From JBBDYH01 sp040901795 (GTDB lineage Bacteria > Planctomycetota > Planctomycetia > Pirellulales > JALHPA01): a stretch of DNA of 42,497 bases. Where the stretch lies: the NCBI GenBank assembly GCA_040901795.1, contig JBBDYH010000027.1:1-42497 (forward strand). The letters are read 5' to 3'. Below, in pieces: positions 1 through 8,017 of the stretch (position 1 is the first letter of the stretch; the number at the start of each line of letters is the position of its first letter). Below the pieces are notes generated by a model that searched no databases, was not told the origin of the DNA, and saw only the letters and a list, made by a program, of their open reading frames with translations. A program made the translations under genes and the position numbers.

Positions 1-33
1 ACACCATCTCGCCGCGGAAGTGAATTGTTCAAG

Positions 34-99
34 TTATTCTTTCGGGATCCCTAAGCCAAGCACGATGACAACAACGACAATCCGGCAAGGCGCATTCAT
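34..99 (-). CDS. possible 21-residue hydrophobic peptide (doubtful)
   Basis: A 22-codon reading frame starts 11 nt after the stop of the S15-type hydrolase and ends in TAA at 34-36. It has an AAAGGGA stretch 5 nt before the ATG. The peptide is short and has a Val/Ile/Leu-rich core (residues 7-16), like a single membrane segment or the start of a signal peptide. It could be a membrane mini-peptide, the remnant of a gene disrupted just after its signal sequence, or chance. Nothing identifies a function, and the window edge hides what follows. Confidence 0.18.
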   Translation of the reverse strand: MNAPCRIVVVVIVLGLGIPKE

Positions 100-110
100 T
101 GCGTTCCCTT

Positions 111-2018
111 TCACTGCGTTGCCTCCTTGGTAATCACCGGCAGAATGATCCGCGAGGGATGCTGCCGACTATGATACACCGTATTAGTGGTGATCTGGCT
201 GCGGCGATGGTCGCCCAGTGGCTCGCCCGTATTTGGGTTCACGTCGAAACGCGGGAAATTGCTGCTGGAAACATCCACGCGGATGCGGTGCCCTTTCTTG
301 AAGACGTTCGAAGTGGGATACAGCCGAATGGTGGCCTTGCTCACCCTTCCCGGCTGCATCAACTTCTCTTGGGACAGCGATTCACGAAAGCGAGTCCGCA
401 GGATTCCGTCGCCAATATTCAGATCGAACCCGCCGGGAAAGTCGGCACTGGGCGGGTAGACGTCAATCAGCTTGGCCGTGAAGTCGGTGTCCACGGCCAT
501 AGAGGAAACCCGCAGCTCGACTGACAGCTCTCCGGTGACTTCCGTGTCGTCGGCCAGCGGGTCCGACTGAAACACGAGCACGTCCTTTCTGGCAGACAGC
601 GGAATGGGGCGCGTCCAGTTCCACACATGTGGCCCGCCGCGCTGGTCCCACGCGCCTTGCAGCAGAATGTCGTTACCCGATGAAATGTTGCCGCCAATCG
701 TGGGCACCGGGTTCTGCGGGTCGAAGTCAAAGCCCGTCGAGCCGCCGTCCGAAGGGGGCGTCTCGCGCGACAAGCGGCCGCCGGCGTGCAGATGCCAATC
801 CTGATATTGCGTTCGAGCCAGCGGCCACTCCTGCTCGTTGCGCCAAGAGCCGCCGTGATTCAGACGTCCGCTTTTAGTTTTGACGCCATCGCCAGTCCCC
901 ATCACGAAGATTCGGACGGGAGTGCGGAACGGATCGGCTTTTCCAATGATCGTCTCGTCATCCTTGAGCCAGCGGTCGTACCATTGCAACCGCCAGGCCA
1001 GCGGATCGTCGATGGCCGCGGCGGGACCGAAACTTACCTGGCCGTGCTCGGACGATCCTTGCGCGCCGTGGATCCAAGGACCCATGATCAGATACATGGG
1101 GCTCTGTCGTGATTGCTTGTTGAGGGCGCGCCACGTTGCCGTAGTGTTGCTGGCCCACGAATCGTACCAGCCGCCGACGAGGTAGACAGGGATGTCCTGA
1201 TATTTTTCTGGAAAGTCGACGATGTTGTTCTGCCGCCAAAACGCATCGTTGGCGCCGTGCCGCATCGCTGCCACCAGCCACTCCTCGTATTCGGGAGCCA
1301 GCTTCAGCGGCGTGGTCCCGGCACGTACCGGCAAGAGCGATAAGTAATGTTGCCGGTTATCGGCCATCTCCTTCAGGACCGCCGCCGTTTTCGGATCGCG
1401 CGCGGCGCGGCTGCCGCGGCCGGCATTCAGCATGATCCAGTTCCAAAAGCGCATCTCGAACGCGCCGCCGTTGCGCATGCTGGCGTAACCCATGTTGCAG
1501 ACCGCGTCGACGGGGATCACCGTCTTGAGATACGGCGAGCCTTCCATGGCCAGCGCGTGCTGCGTTCCGCCGACATACGACGTGCCAATCATGCCGATCT
1601 TGCCGTTCGACCACTCTTGCTTGGCGATCCAGCGAGCCGTATCGACGCCGTCGGGACCGTCGTCGGTGAGCCAATGCCAGACGCCCTCGGACTTGTAACG
1701 CCCGCGCGTGTCCTGGGCGACAACGATGTAGCCGCGCGCGGCATAGTACTCTCCGGTCGAGTTGTTGCCGGATTTGTCATACGGCGTCCGCGTGAGGATT
1801 GTTGGGAAGCGGCCCTCAAGCGGCTCGCCGTCGCGCGCCGCGCGATAGACATCGGTAGCCAACGCCACGCCATCGCGCATCGACACCATCACGTCTTTCT
1901 CGACAGAAACCTGATGCTCCGGCTGGCTTTGAGCCGCGGCAACGGCCGACAGACATGCCACGAGCCAAACAACGAGGCACACGCGTAATCGCGGTAGTGT
2001 TGAATATAAAGCTGCCAT
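111..2018 (-). CDS. Exported CocE/NonD-type (S15 family) alpha/beta hydrolase
   Basis: This 635-residue protein begins with a signal peptide (residues 1-29, hydrophobic core VVWLVACLSAVAA), so it probably acts in the periplasm or cell envelope. The body matches the X-Pro dipeptidyl-peptidase S15 / cocaine esterase family: an early VSMRDGVAL strand, an RTPYDK motif near residue 77, and the nucleophile elbow GTSYVGG with Ser147. The WYDSW (acid) and GPWIHG (histidine side) motifs follow in the expected order. The C-terminal third (LVFQSDPLADDTEVTG onward) is the jelly-roll domain usual for this family. Family members hydrolyse acyl or peptide bonds (acylases, glutaryl-7-ACA hydrolases, dipeptidyl peptidases), and the substrate here cannot be read from sequence. 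It is divergent from the PQQ-like gene, 243 bp away. The start is the first ATG giving a complete signal peptide. Confidence 0.92.
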   Translation of the reverse strand: MAALYSTLPRLRVCLVVWLVACLSAVAAAQSQPEHQVSVEKDVMVSMRDGVALATDVYRAARDGEPLEGRFPTILTRTPYDKSGNNSTGEYYAARGYIVVAQDTRGRYKSEGVWHWLTDDGPDGVDTARWIAKQEWSNGKIGMIGTSYVGGTQHALAMEGSPYLKTVIPVDAVCNMGYASMRNGGAFEMRFWNWIMLNAGRGSRAARDPKTAAVLKEMADNRQHYLSLLPVRAGTTPLKLAPEYEEWLVAAMRHGANDAFWRQNNIVDFPEKYQDIPVYLVGGWYDSWASNTTATWRALNKQSRQSPMYLIMGPWIHGAQGSSEHGQVSFGPAAAIDDPLAWRLQWYDRWLKDDETIIGKADPFRTPVRIFVMGTGDGVKTKSGRLNHGGSWRNEQEWPLARTQYQDWHLHAGGRLSRETPPSDGGSTGFDFDPQNPVPTIGGNISSGNDILLQGAWDQRGGPHVWNWTRPIPLSARKDVLVFQSDPLADDTEVTGELSVELRVSSMAVDTDFTAKLIDVYPPSADFPGGFDLNIGDGILRTRFRESLSQEKLMQPGRVSKATIRLYPTSNVFKKGHRIRVDVSSSNFPRFDVNPNTGEPLGDHRRSQITTNTVYHSRQHPSRIILPVITKEATQ

Positions 2019-2261
2019 GCGGTCGGCCTTTTCAATCGAAAGGTATCACTTGCAGCAGGGGCTTAGAGAAACCGGCGGGTGTAGGATCGGCCGAGTCTGC
2101 GGTTCTCAGTTTACGGCAGTCTTGTCCGAGCAGCAAAACGATTGTCGAACCAAAGTCTGGGCTGACTCGTAAAGCCTTGCGGCGGCCATTACCGACATCG
2201 ACAACGCAGTAGGCAGGTGCTGAATGTCGTGCCACTTCACAGCAAGCCGAGGTAATCTCAC

Positions 2262-3605
2262 ATGCTGGCCCTGCGGTTCCTTTGTTTGACGGCCCTGGCC
2301 GGACTCTTAGCGCCTGCGGTGCGTGCGGCTGACCGGCGCGGCGATGCTCTGGATAACTGGCCACAGTGGCGCGGGCCGCTCGGGACTGGGGCAGCCGCGA
2401 ATGGCGATCCGCCGATCATTTGGAACGAAGCCGACGGAACGAACATCCGCTGGAAGACGCCGATTCCCGGCCGCGGGCACTCCACTCCCATCGTTTGGAA
2501 CGACCGCATCTTTCTGACCACCGCCGTTGCGTTCGGCGATCCACTTCCGCCGCGTCCCAGCATGGCGCCGGGGAATCACGACAATCTCCCGGTCACTCAT
2601 CGCCACAGATTCGCGGCGATTGCCCTTAGTCGGTCAACCGGCAAGATCCTTTGGCAGAAGACGCTGCGCGAGGCCTTGCCTCATGAACAGGGACACTATA
2701 CCGGCAGCCTGGCTTCGAATTCGCCGGTGACCGACGGCGAACACCTGTTTGCCTTCTTTGGCTCGTTTGGACTCTTCTGTCTCGATCTCGAGGGTCAGCT
2801 TGTCTGGGAGCTCAACTTTGGCCCGATGCAGTCGCTCCACGGACATGGTGAGGGGAGCACGCCGGCGCTCTACGAAGATACGCTCATTGTCAATTGGGAC
2901 CACGAAGGAAAATCGTTCATCGTGGCGCTCGACAAAACGACTGGTAAAGAGCGCTGGAAGGTCGAGCGGAATGAGGTCACCTCCTGGGCCAGCCCCGTCA
3001 TCATCGAGCACGCAGGAAAGCCGCAGGTCATCGTCAGCGGCACCAGCCGCGTCCGCGGTTACGACCTGACTAGCGGCAGAGTGATCTGGGAATGCGGCGG
3101 GCTTTCTTCGAACATCGTGGCTTCTCCTGTGTCTGCGGAGGGCATGGTCTTCGCCGGCAGCAGCTACGATAAGCGGGCCTTGCTCGCGATTCGATTGGAC
3201 GGCGCGGCGGGAGACATCACAGGCTCCGACCAAATCGCTTGGCGCCGCACCCGCGGCACGCCTTACGTCCCGTCCCCACTGCTCCACGATGGCGGGCTGT
3301 ACTTTCTGACGCACTACCAGGGGATTCTCTCGCGTGTTGATGCCCAGACGGGAGAAGACCATCCCGGCGCGTTCCGGTTGGACGGAATCAAGAACGTCTA
3401 TTCCTCTCCCGTTGCCGCCGCCGGCCGGATTTACGTGACCGATCTGGAGGGAACCACAATCGTGATCAAGAGTGGAGCTGCGCCGCGAATCCTCGCGCTT
3501 AACCAGCTCTCCGAACCGATCAGCGCCTCGGTCGCCGTTGCCGGCCGTCAACTCTTTCTTCGTGGCGAGAAACACCTCTACTGTCTGGAAAACAGACAGG
3601 ATTAG
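2262..3605 (+). CDS. Exported PQQ-like beta-propeller protein
   Basis: A 447-residue protein with a signal peptide (residues 1-22, ending VRAAD) and a GAGG ribosome site 10 nt before the ATG. The mature start DNWPQWRGP is the signature of the large planctomycete family of PQQ-binding-like (BamB-like) propellers. Repeated blade motifs are visible: LYEDTLIVNWDHEG, IVALDKTTGKERW, VRGYDLTSGRVIWE, LSRVDAQTGE. This is a sensor, scaffold or binding fold, and there is no evidence that PQQ is bound or that it is a dehydrogenase. It converges tightly with the next gene (14 bp between the two stops), leaving no room for a separate terminator. Confidence 0.9.
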   Translation: MLALRFLCLTALAGLLAPAVRAADRRGDALDNWPQWRGPLGTGAAANGDPPIIWNEADGTNIRWKTPIPGRGHSTPIVWNDRIFLTTAVAFGDPLPPRPSMAPGNHDNLPVTHRHRFAAIALSRSTGKILWQKTLREALPHEQGHYTGSLASNSPVTDGEHLFAFFGSFGLFCLDLEGQLVWELNFGPMQSLHGHGEGSTPALYEDTLIVNWDHEGKSFIVALDKTTGKERWKVERNEVTSWASPVIIEHAGKPQVIVSGTSRVRGYDLTSGRVIWECGGLSSNIVASPVSAEGMVFAGSSYDKRALLAIRLDGAAGDITGSDQIAWRRTRGTPYVPSPLLHDGGLYFLTHYQGILSRVDAQTGEDHPGAFRLDGIKNVYSSPVAAAGRIYVTDLEGTTIVIKSGAAPRILALNQLSEPISASVAVAGRQLFLRGEKHLYCLENRQD

Positions 3606-3619
3606 CGACCGGCGGTTTG

Positions 3620-5074
3620 TTACTCCGCCGCATCGCCTTCTTGCGGGCGGATCAGCTCGAAATAGCGGCGGATCGTTTGGCGATGGCCGAGGGGGATCGG
3701 TTCGCTGTCGAGCACCGCCTCGGACATGCGGCGGTACTTGGCATAGTTCTCGCGATAGCTGCGCTGCGCCTCTTGCTTGCCTTCGGGGGAGTGCGTGGTT
3801 TCGACTTCGACTTCGCCCGTGTCGGAGTGCTTGCCTTTGAGCTGGTCCTTTTGTTTAGCGCCGAGGTGGGGCGTACGGTCGGCCAGTTCGTTGCCGCTTG
3901 CGCCTAGCCCCCATTTCTTACCGCCTTTGCCCTTGCCGTTCGCAGGATTCGTGCCTTCACATTCCGACTTGCATTCACCCAGGCATTCGCATTGCTTTCG
4001 TAACAAATCGTTGATCTTCTTGCGGCGGGCGTGCTTGCGGGCCTCGCCGGCGAGCCGCTTTGACCCTTCCTGGAACTTGCCGTCGTCACCGCCCAAACCC
4101 TCGGCCATTTCGCCGGCGGCCTTGCTCAATGCGCCGTTGCCCGAGTCGCTCATCTTCTTGGCGGCCGCTTGCAGCTTTTCTTTGACCGCTTTCTCGGTCT
4201 TGCGGTCGAGCGGAGGGGAGTCGGCTCGCTCCAGCTCATCGGCGGCTTTATCGAATTGACCAACCGCGAGGGCCTTGCCGGCGGCTTCGAGCGGCTCGGC
4301 GAGCGACAACGCCTCGCCGATCGATTGGAGATGAGCATCGACTTCGCCGACGTTGTACTGCGCTTGCTGCGTCTGAATTGCCGCTTGCATCTCAGAGAGC
4401 TTGGCCAAGGCCTCGCGCGAATCGACGCCCGGCAGCTTCATCTCGTCGAGCTTCTCGGTGAGCATCTGAACCAGTTTTTCAAGTTCCTTGTCCTGCTCCT
4501 CGCGAGCCGCTTCTTCGAGCTCCTGCAACTCGTCGGCGGCGCGTTCGGCGGCGGCGACAATGATCTCGTTGGCCTCGACCGGCCGGGCATCGACGACCTC
4601 AGTGTTCCCCGTGAGGAACAAAACCGCCAGCGACGCGGCCAGCATGCCGACCGCGTAGGCGAACGGACGCGGAGTGGCGAACGGAACGACTTCGCGTGCA
4701 TTGACCGTGCTCAGACGCTCGACCGCGTCATCAAGCTGCAGCGCATGAATCGGCGTCGTCTGGTCCTTGCGCAAAAACTCTAGCGCCGTAAGCGCCCGGT
4801 CTTTGAGCTGGTAATGTCGGTCGACGGCCAAGGCGGCGGTGCGCCAATCGCGCCGCACGATGAGCCCGATGACAAGGCCGATCGCCGGACCGGCCAGCGC
4901 CGCCGCCACGTAGACCCCGGGCGCGATCGACCAGTCGAAAAGCCAGCGGCCGACACCCGCCAGCAGCAACGCCAGGGAGGAGGCGAGCGCTCCCCAGGCA
5001 ACCGCTCGCAGAGTGAACAGCAGTTGCTGACGCTGACGCACCGGCTGCAAGCAGGAGTGAAGCGGATGGCTCAT
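3620..5074 (-). CDS. Two-TM coiled-coil membrane protein, Bat-operon-like architecture
   Basis: I chose the ATG at 5074 (484 residues) because an AAGGAG ribosome site lies 7 nt upstream. An upstream in-frame ATG at 5122 would add 16 residues without a comparable site. Residues about 25-75 form two membrane segments (GALASSLALLLAGVG and VYVAAALAGPAIGLVIGLIV), and a third hydrophobic stretch lies near residues 140-160. The rest is charged, Glu/Lys/Ala-rich and predicted coiled coil, with a Cys cluster (CECLGECKSECEG, near residue 370) and a Gly/Lys-rich stretch. It ends in a conserved-looking tail, IPLGHRQTIRRYFELIRPQ. Short tails of this kind end large membrane proteins encoded beside MoxR/VWA operons in some bacteria, so a link to such systems is possible but unproven. 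No enzymatic motif was seen. Confidence 0.85.
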   Translation of the reverse strand: MSHPLHSCLQPVRQRQQLLFTLRAVAWGALASSLALLLAGVGRWLFDWSIAPGVYVAAALAGPAIGLVIGLIVRRDWRTAALAVDRHYQLKDRALTALEFLRKDQTTPIHALQLDDAVERLSTVNAREVVPFATPRPFAYAVGMLAASLAVLFLTGNTEVVDARPVEANEIIVAAAERAADELQELEEAAREEQDKELEKLVQMLTEKLDEMKLPGVDSREALAKLSEMQAAIQTQQAQYNVGEVDAHLQSIGEALSLAEPLEAAGKALAVGQFDKAADELERADSPPLDRKTEKAVKEKLQAAAKKMSDSGNGALSKAAGEMAEGLGGDDGKFQEGSKRLAGEARKHARRKKINDLLRKQCECLGECKSECEGTNPANGKGKGGKKWGLGASGNELADRTPHLGAKQKDQLKGKHSDTGEVEVETTHSPEGKQEAQRSYRENYAKYRRMSEAVLDSEPIPLGHRQTIRRYFELIRPQEGDAAE

Positions 5075-5154
5075 CGTCCTTCTCCTTGACAGAGATCGAG
5101 CGGGTAAACGCGTACCGGCCAAACCGCAGAGCTGTCGCTTCGTGAGGCGCCGTG

Positions 5155-5183
5155 ATTGTAGGCTATTCCCAAGCGGGTGCCAA
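5155..5183 (-). promoter_or_regulatory. Sigma70-type promoter of the coiled-coil membrane protein
   Basis: On the minus strand, TTGGCA (5178-5183) is followed by exactly 17 nt and then TACAAT (5155-5160). This places the transcript start near 5148, about 74 nt before the chosen ATG at 5074. Confidence 0.6.
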
Positions 5184-5244
5184 CAAAGCCTGCTAAAAGG
5201 GTTAAACCCCGATGTGCGATTGGGGTGGCGGAGCGCTATGGAGT

Positions 5245-5271
5245 GCGATGACTCGTCATCGCTTTCTTTTT
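5245..5271 (+). terminator. Terminator-like hairpin with T-tract, no gene upstream
   Basis: GCGATGAC and GTCATCGC are perfect 8-bp arms separated by TC (5245-5262). They are followed directly by TTTCTTTTT on the plus strand, the form of a rho-independent terminator. No plus-strand gene ends here; the nearest ends at 3605. It may insulate the WD40 gene or end an unrecognised short transcript. Confidence 0.4.
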
Positions 5272-5452
5272 CCTATACCGCCAACGTCACGAGGTGGCGT
5301 CAGCTCATGGTTGGGGTTCCCCTCGAAAGCGGCCTGCCGTCGGCGGCGAGCGGGCAACAAAAACAGTTATTTTATTCACCAGAAGCTGTTTTACCGTGAT
5401 TCAAGCATCGGGCATACTGATGGTGCACCGCCGGCCCCCCCGGAGATTCGCC

Positions 5453-7699
5453 ATGCACTCCATTTTCGCGCGCTCGGTAGCCCTTGGTCTGATCGCTTGC
5501 TGGAGTCCGGTGCTCGCGGCCACACCGGATACGAAATCCGACTACACGCTAGTTCTGCAGGCGCCACCCGCGACATCTGTTGACTCGGTCGCCGTCTCTC
5601 CAGACGGCTCGCTCGTCGCGACTGCCGCCGGCGAAGGCGGCGTCCGCCTTTACGACGCCAAGACGGGCACGCTCGTGCGGACCATTGGCGACATCGGCGA
5701 CCGCGACGTCGTATTCTCGCCGGATGGCAGAACCCTGACCGCGGCCGGCTTCCACATGGATAAGCTGGTTAAGGTCGTTGACGTTCATACGGGAAAGCGA
5801 ATGCCCGCTCTCGCCGGCCAAACGGAGTGGGAGGCGGACGCGACGGCTTTCTCACCCGACGGAAAGCTGCTGGCCTCGACGGGGACCGACAAACAGATCC
5901 TCGTTTGGGACCTGGCGACGGGTACGCTGCGGCACCAAATCAAGGATCAGCCGTTCCGCGCGGCAGCGATCGCCTTCTCGCCGGATAGTGCGACGCTCGC
6001 CAGCGGAGGCAGCGACAAGCAGATCCACCTGTGGGACATGGCGACCGGCCAACTCCGCGGCTCGCTCGCGGGGCACCGCGACTGGATTGCCACGCTCGCG
6101 TTCGCCCCCAACGGCAAGACGATTGCCAGCGGGAGCTGTAATTGGGGCTTTCACCGCGGGCACGGGTGGGAATTACCAGCCGGAAGTCCCCCGGAGCAGT
6201 GCGAGTGGAGGCTGTGGGACGTCGGCTCGGGCAAACTCCTGCGCACGGTCGCCGACACCGGGCGAATGCTCGCGTTGGCGTTCGCGCCAGACAGCATGTC
6301 GCTCGCCTGCGGCATTGATCAGGAGGTACGCCTGTACGATCTATCGGCCGCGACGGCCGGCCGGGTGGTCACCCGCCACGATGCGACCGTCACCTCCGTG
6401 GCCTTCACGCCGAATGGCGACGCGATCATAAGCGGCAGCCACGACCAGACGGTCCGGCGCACCACCGTTGCGACCGGAGAATTGGAATGGCATGCGCCTG
6501 GCTATTTCGAGCACGTCAATTCGGTCTCGCTGTCGGACGATGCGACGCTTCTTGTCACAGGCAGCAGCGATCAGCGCTTTGCCCGGGCCAAGTTGCACGC
6601 CGGGGCGCAGCATATCGGGCCGGGGGCCGTCCGCCTGTGGGATGCCAAAACCGGCCGGATGCTGCGGCGACTTGGCGCCTCCACCGTGCAGGTGATGGCC
6701 GTCGCGATCTCATCCGACGGTCGGCGAGTCGCCGGGGGCGGAGCGCTCGCCAGCGGCGCCGGCTTCGTACACGTGTGGGATGCCGCGACTGGTCAGCATA
6801 TGTGGTCCACCAATGACCACGAAAAAGAAGTGCTCGCAGTCGCATTTGGACGAGAAAATCACTGGCTTGCCACCGCTTCCGCCGACGGATTGGTGACGAT
6901 TCGCGACGCTCAGTCGGGCCGGTTAGTCCGGAAGCTTGCGGATCACAAGGGGGGCGCGACATCGCTCGCCTTCACACCTGACGGCAATACGCTCGTTTGC
7001 GGCGAAGCCTTTGGCGGTACGCGCATCTGGGACACGCGGGACGGGCGGTTACTGCATACTTGCTCGGCCGCCAACTCTCAGGCCGAGAGCTTCACGATCG
7101 ATCGGCTGATGAACTCGATCGGGTTGAGCCAGGACGGTCGGACGCTGGCGACCTGCGCTTCGAGCGTGAACAACGAGTTCGTTGCTCCGGTCCGGATTTG
7201 GGATGTTCGGGCCGGCACGCTCCTCCGCGACTTCACCGCGGAGAATATTCACGGCCGACCAATGGCACTCTCGCCCGACGGCTCGATCCTGGCGACCGGC
7301 GGAAAGGCTGTTCAGCTTTGGGACGTTCGCACCGGCAAAAAGCTGCACAAGCTCTTTGGGCATCTCAAGCGTACGCAGTCGATCGTCTTTTCCTCCGACG
7401 GGCGGCGCCTGTTCGCCGGCGGCAGCTATGGCACGACGAACCTCTGGGACGTCGCCACCGGCCGGCATCTGATCACACTGTTTGCCTTCACCGGCAACGG
7501 GAATGACGCCACGGTGGACGATTGGCTGGCATATGCTCCGGAAGGATTTTACGCTGGCTCGCCCGGCATCGAGCGGTATCTCGCCTGGCGCGCGGGCGAT
7601 GAGCTCCTGACTGCGGAAATGCTGGCCCCGCAACTGCACCGACCAGATCGCATTGAGTCCGCCCTGAACTTCGAGCTGCAAGTTCCTGGCTCGCCGTAA
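5453..7699 (+). CDS. Exported WD40 protein, two predicted seven-bladed propellers
   Basis: The ATG at 5453 is preferred over the upstream in-frame ATG at 5294 because it opens a clean signal peptide (residues 1-23, ending PVLAAT). The protein is 748 residues. I count 14 WD40 units of the pattern AFSPDG-x-x-LASG...D-x-x-I-x-LWD-x-x-TG, enough for two seven-bladed propellers. Several blades have insertions, including a His/Gly/Trp-rich one near residues 225-250. After the last blade comes a short tail (WLAYAPEGFYAGSPGIERYL, residues about 690-710, then WRAGDELL). This tail resembles the linker usually joining WD40 arrays to a caspase-like domain in bacterial WD40-peptidase proteins, but no peptidase domain is present here. 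The likely role is a protein-interaction scaffold outside the cytoplasm. Confidence 0.92.
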   Translation: MHSIFARSVALGLIACWSPVLAATPDTKSDYTLVLQAPPATSVDSVAVSPDGSLVATAAGEGGVRLYDAKTGTLVRTIGDIGDRDVVFSPDGRTLTAAGFHMDKLVKVVDVHTGKRMPALAGQTEWEADATAFSPDGKLLASTGTDKQILVWDLATGTLRHQIKDQPFRAAAIAFSPDSATLASGGSDKQIHLWDMATGQLRGSLAGHRDWIATLAFAPNGKTIASGSCNWGFHRGHGWELPAGSPPEQCEWRLWDVGSGKLLRTVADTGRMLALAFAPDSMSLACGIDQEVRLYDLSAATAGRVVTRHDATVTSVAFTPNGDAIISGSHDQTVRRTTVATGELEWHAPGYFEHVNSVSLSDDATLLVTGSSDQRFARAKLHAGAQHIGPGAVRLWDAKTGRMLRRLGASTVQVMAVAISSDGRRVAGGGALASGAGFVHVWDAATGQHMWSTNDHEKEVLAVAFGRENHWLATASADGLVTIRDAQSGRLVRKLADHKGGATSLAFTPDGNTLVCGEAFGGTRIWDTRDGRLLHTCSAANSQAESFTIDRLMNSIGLSQDGRTLATCASSVNNEFVAPVRIWDVRAGTLLRDFTAENIHGRPMALSPDGSILATGGKAVQLWDVRTGKKLHKLFGHLKRTQSIVFSSDGRRLFAGGSYGTTNLWDVATGRHLITLFAFTGNGNDATVDDWLAYAPEGFYAGSPGIERYLAWRAGDELLTAEMLAPQLHRPDRIESALNFELQVPGSP

Positions 7700-7729
7700 A
7701 CTCCAAACGCGTTCGCGAGAGTCCGCCGC

Positions 7730-7828
7730 CTATTTCTTGCCCATGCTCTTACTTTGCGGCCTTGGGGCGTCCTTTTTGGGCTTCTTGTTCTTCTTGTCGT
7801 TCTTCTGACTGTTGTTACCTTTTCCCAT
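7730..7828 (-). CDS. 32-residue lysine/asparagine-rich small basic protein
   Basis: A 33-codon frame running ATG (7826-7828) to TAG (7730-7732), with AGGAG 8 nt upstream and an in-frame stop just before it, so the start is unambiguous. The product begins MGKGNNSQKNDKKNKKPKKD and ends SMGKK. Of 32 residues 12 are Lys, with only one or two acidic ones, giving a strongly basic, disordered peptide. It resembles short MGKGxNxQKxxxKKPKK-type proteins annotated as hypothetical in many bacteria, and in composition the small ribosomal protein Thx. RNA or nucleic-acid binding is therefore plausible but is inference. It converges with the WD40 gene, with 30 bp between the stops. Confidence 0.7.
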   Translation of the reverse strand: MGKGNNSQKNDKKNKKPKKDAPRPQSKSMGKK

Positions 7829-8017
7829 TCGTCGTGCTCCTGTTTACGATGCCTGAAGTGCCCCGGATAAGGGCGCCAAACGAGAGAGGGGAGCTCCCCA
7901 GCGGCGCTCCACAAGATCGTAAGCATACCACACATTCACCAGTTCTTGAATCGCAGACTGGTCGCTTCACTGCACGTCGCGCGTCGGTCGAATTGACCGC
8001 GGTGTGTGGCCGACGCA

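Larger units (their letters stand above)
5075..5452. other. Divergent intergenic region
   Basis: These 378 bp between two divergent genes hold no convincing gene. They contain the minus-strand promoter at 5155-5183, a terminator-like hairpin at 5245-5271, and presumably the promoter of the WD40 gene. The best guess for the latter is CATACT about 30 nt before its ATG with a weak -35. Confidence 0.6.
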
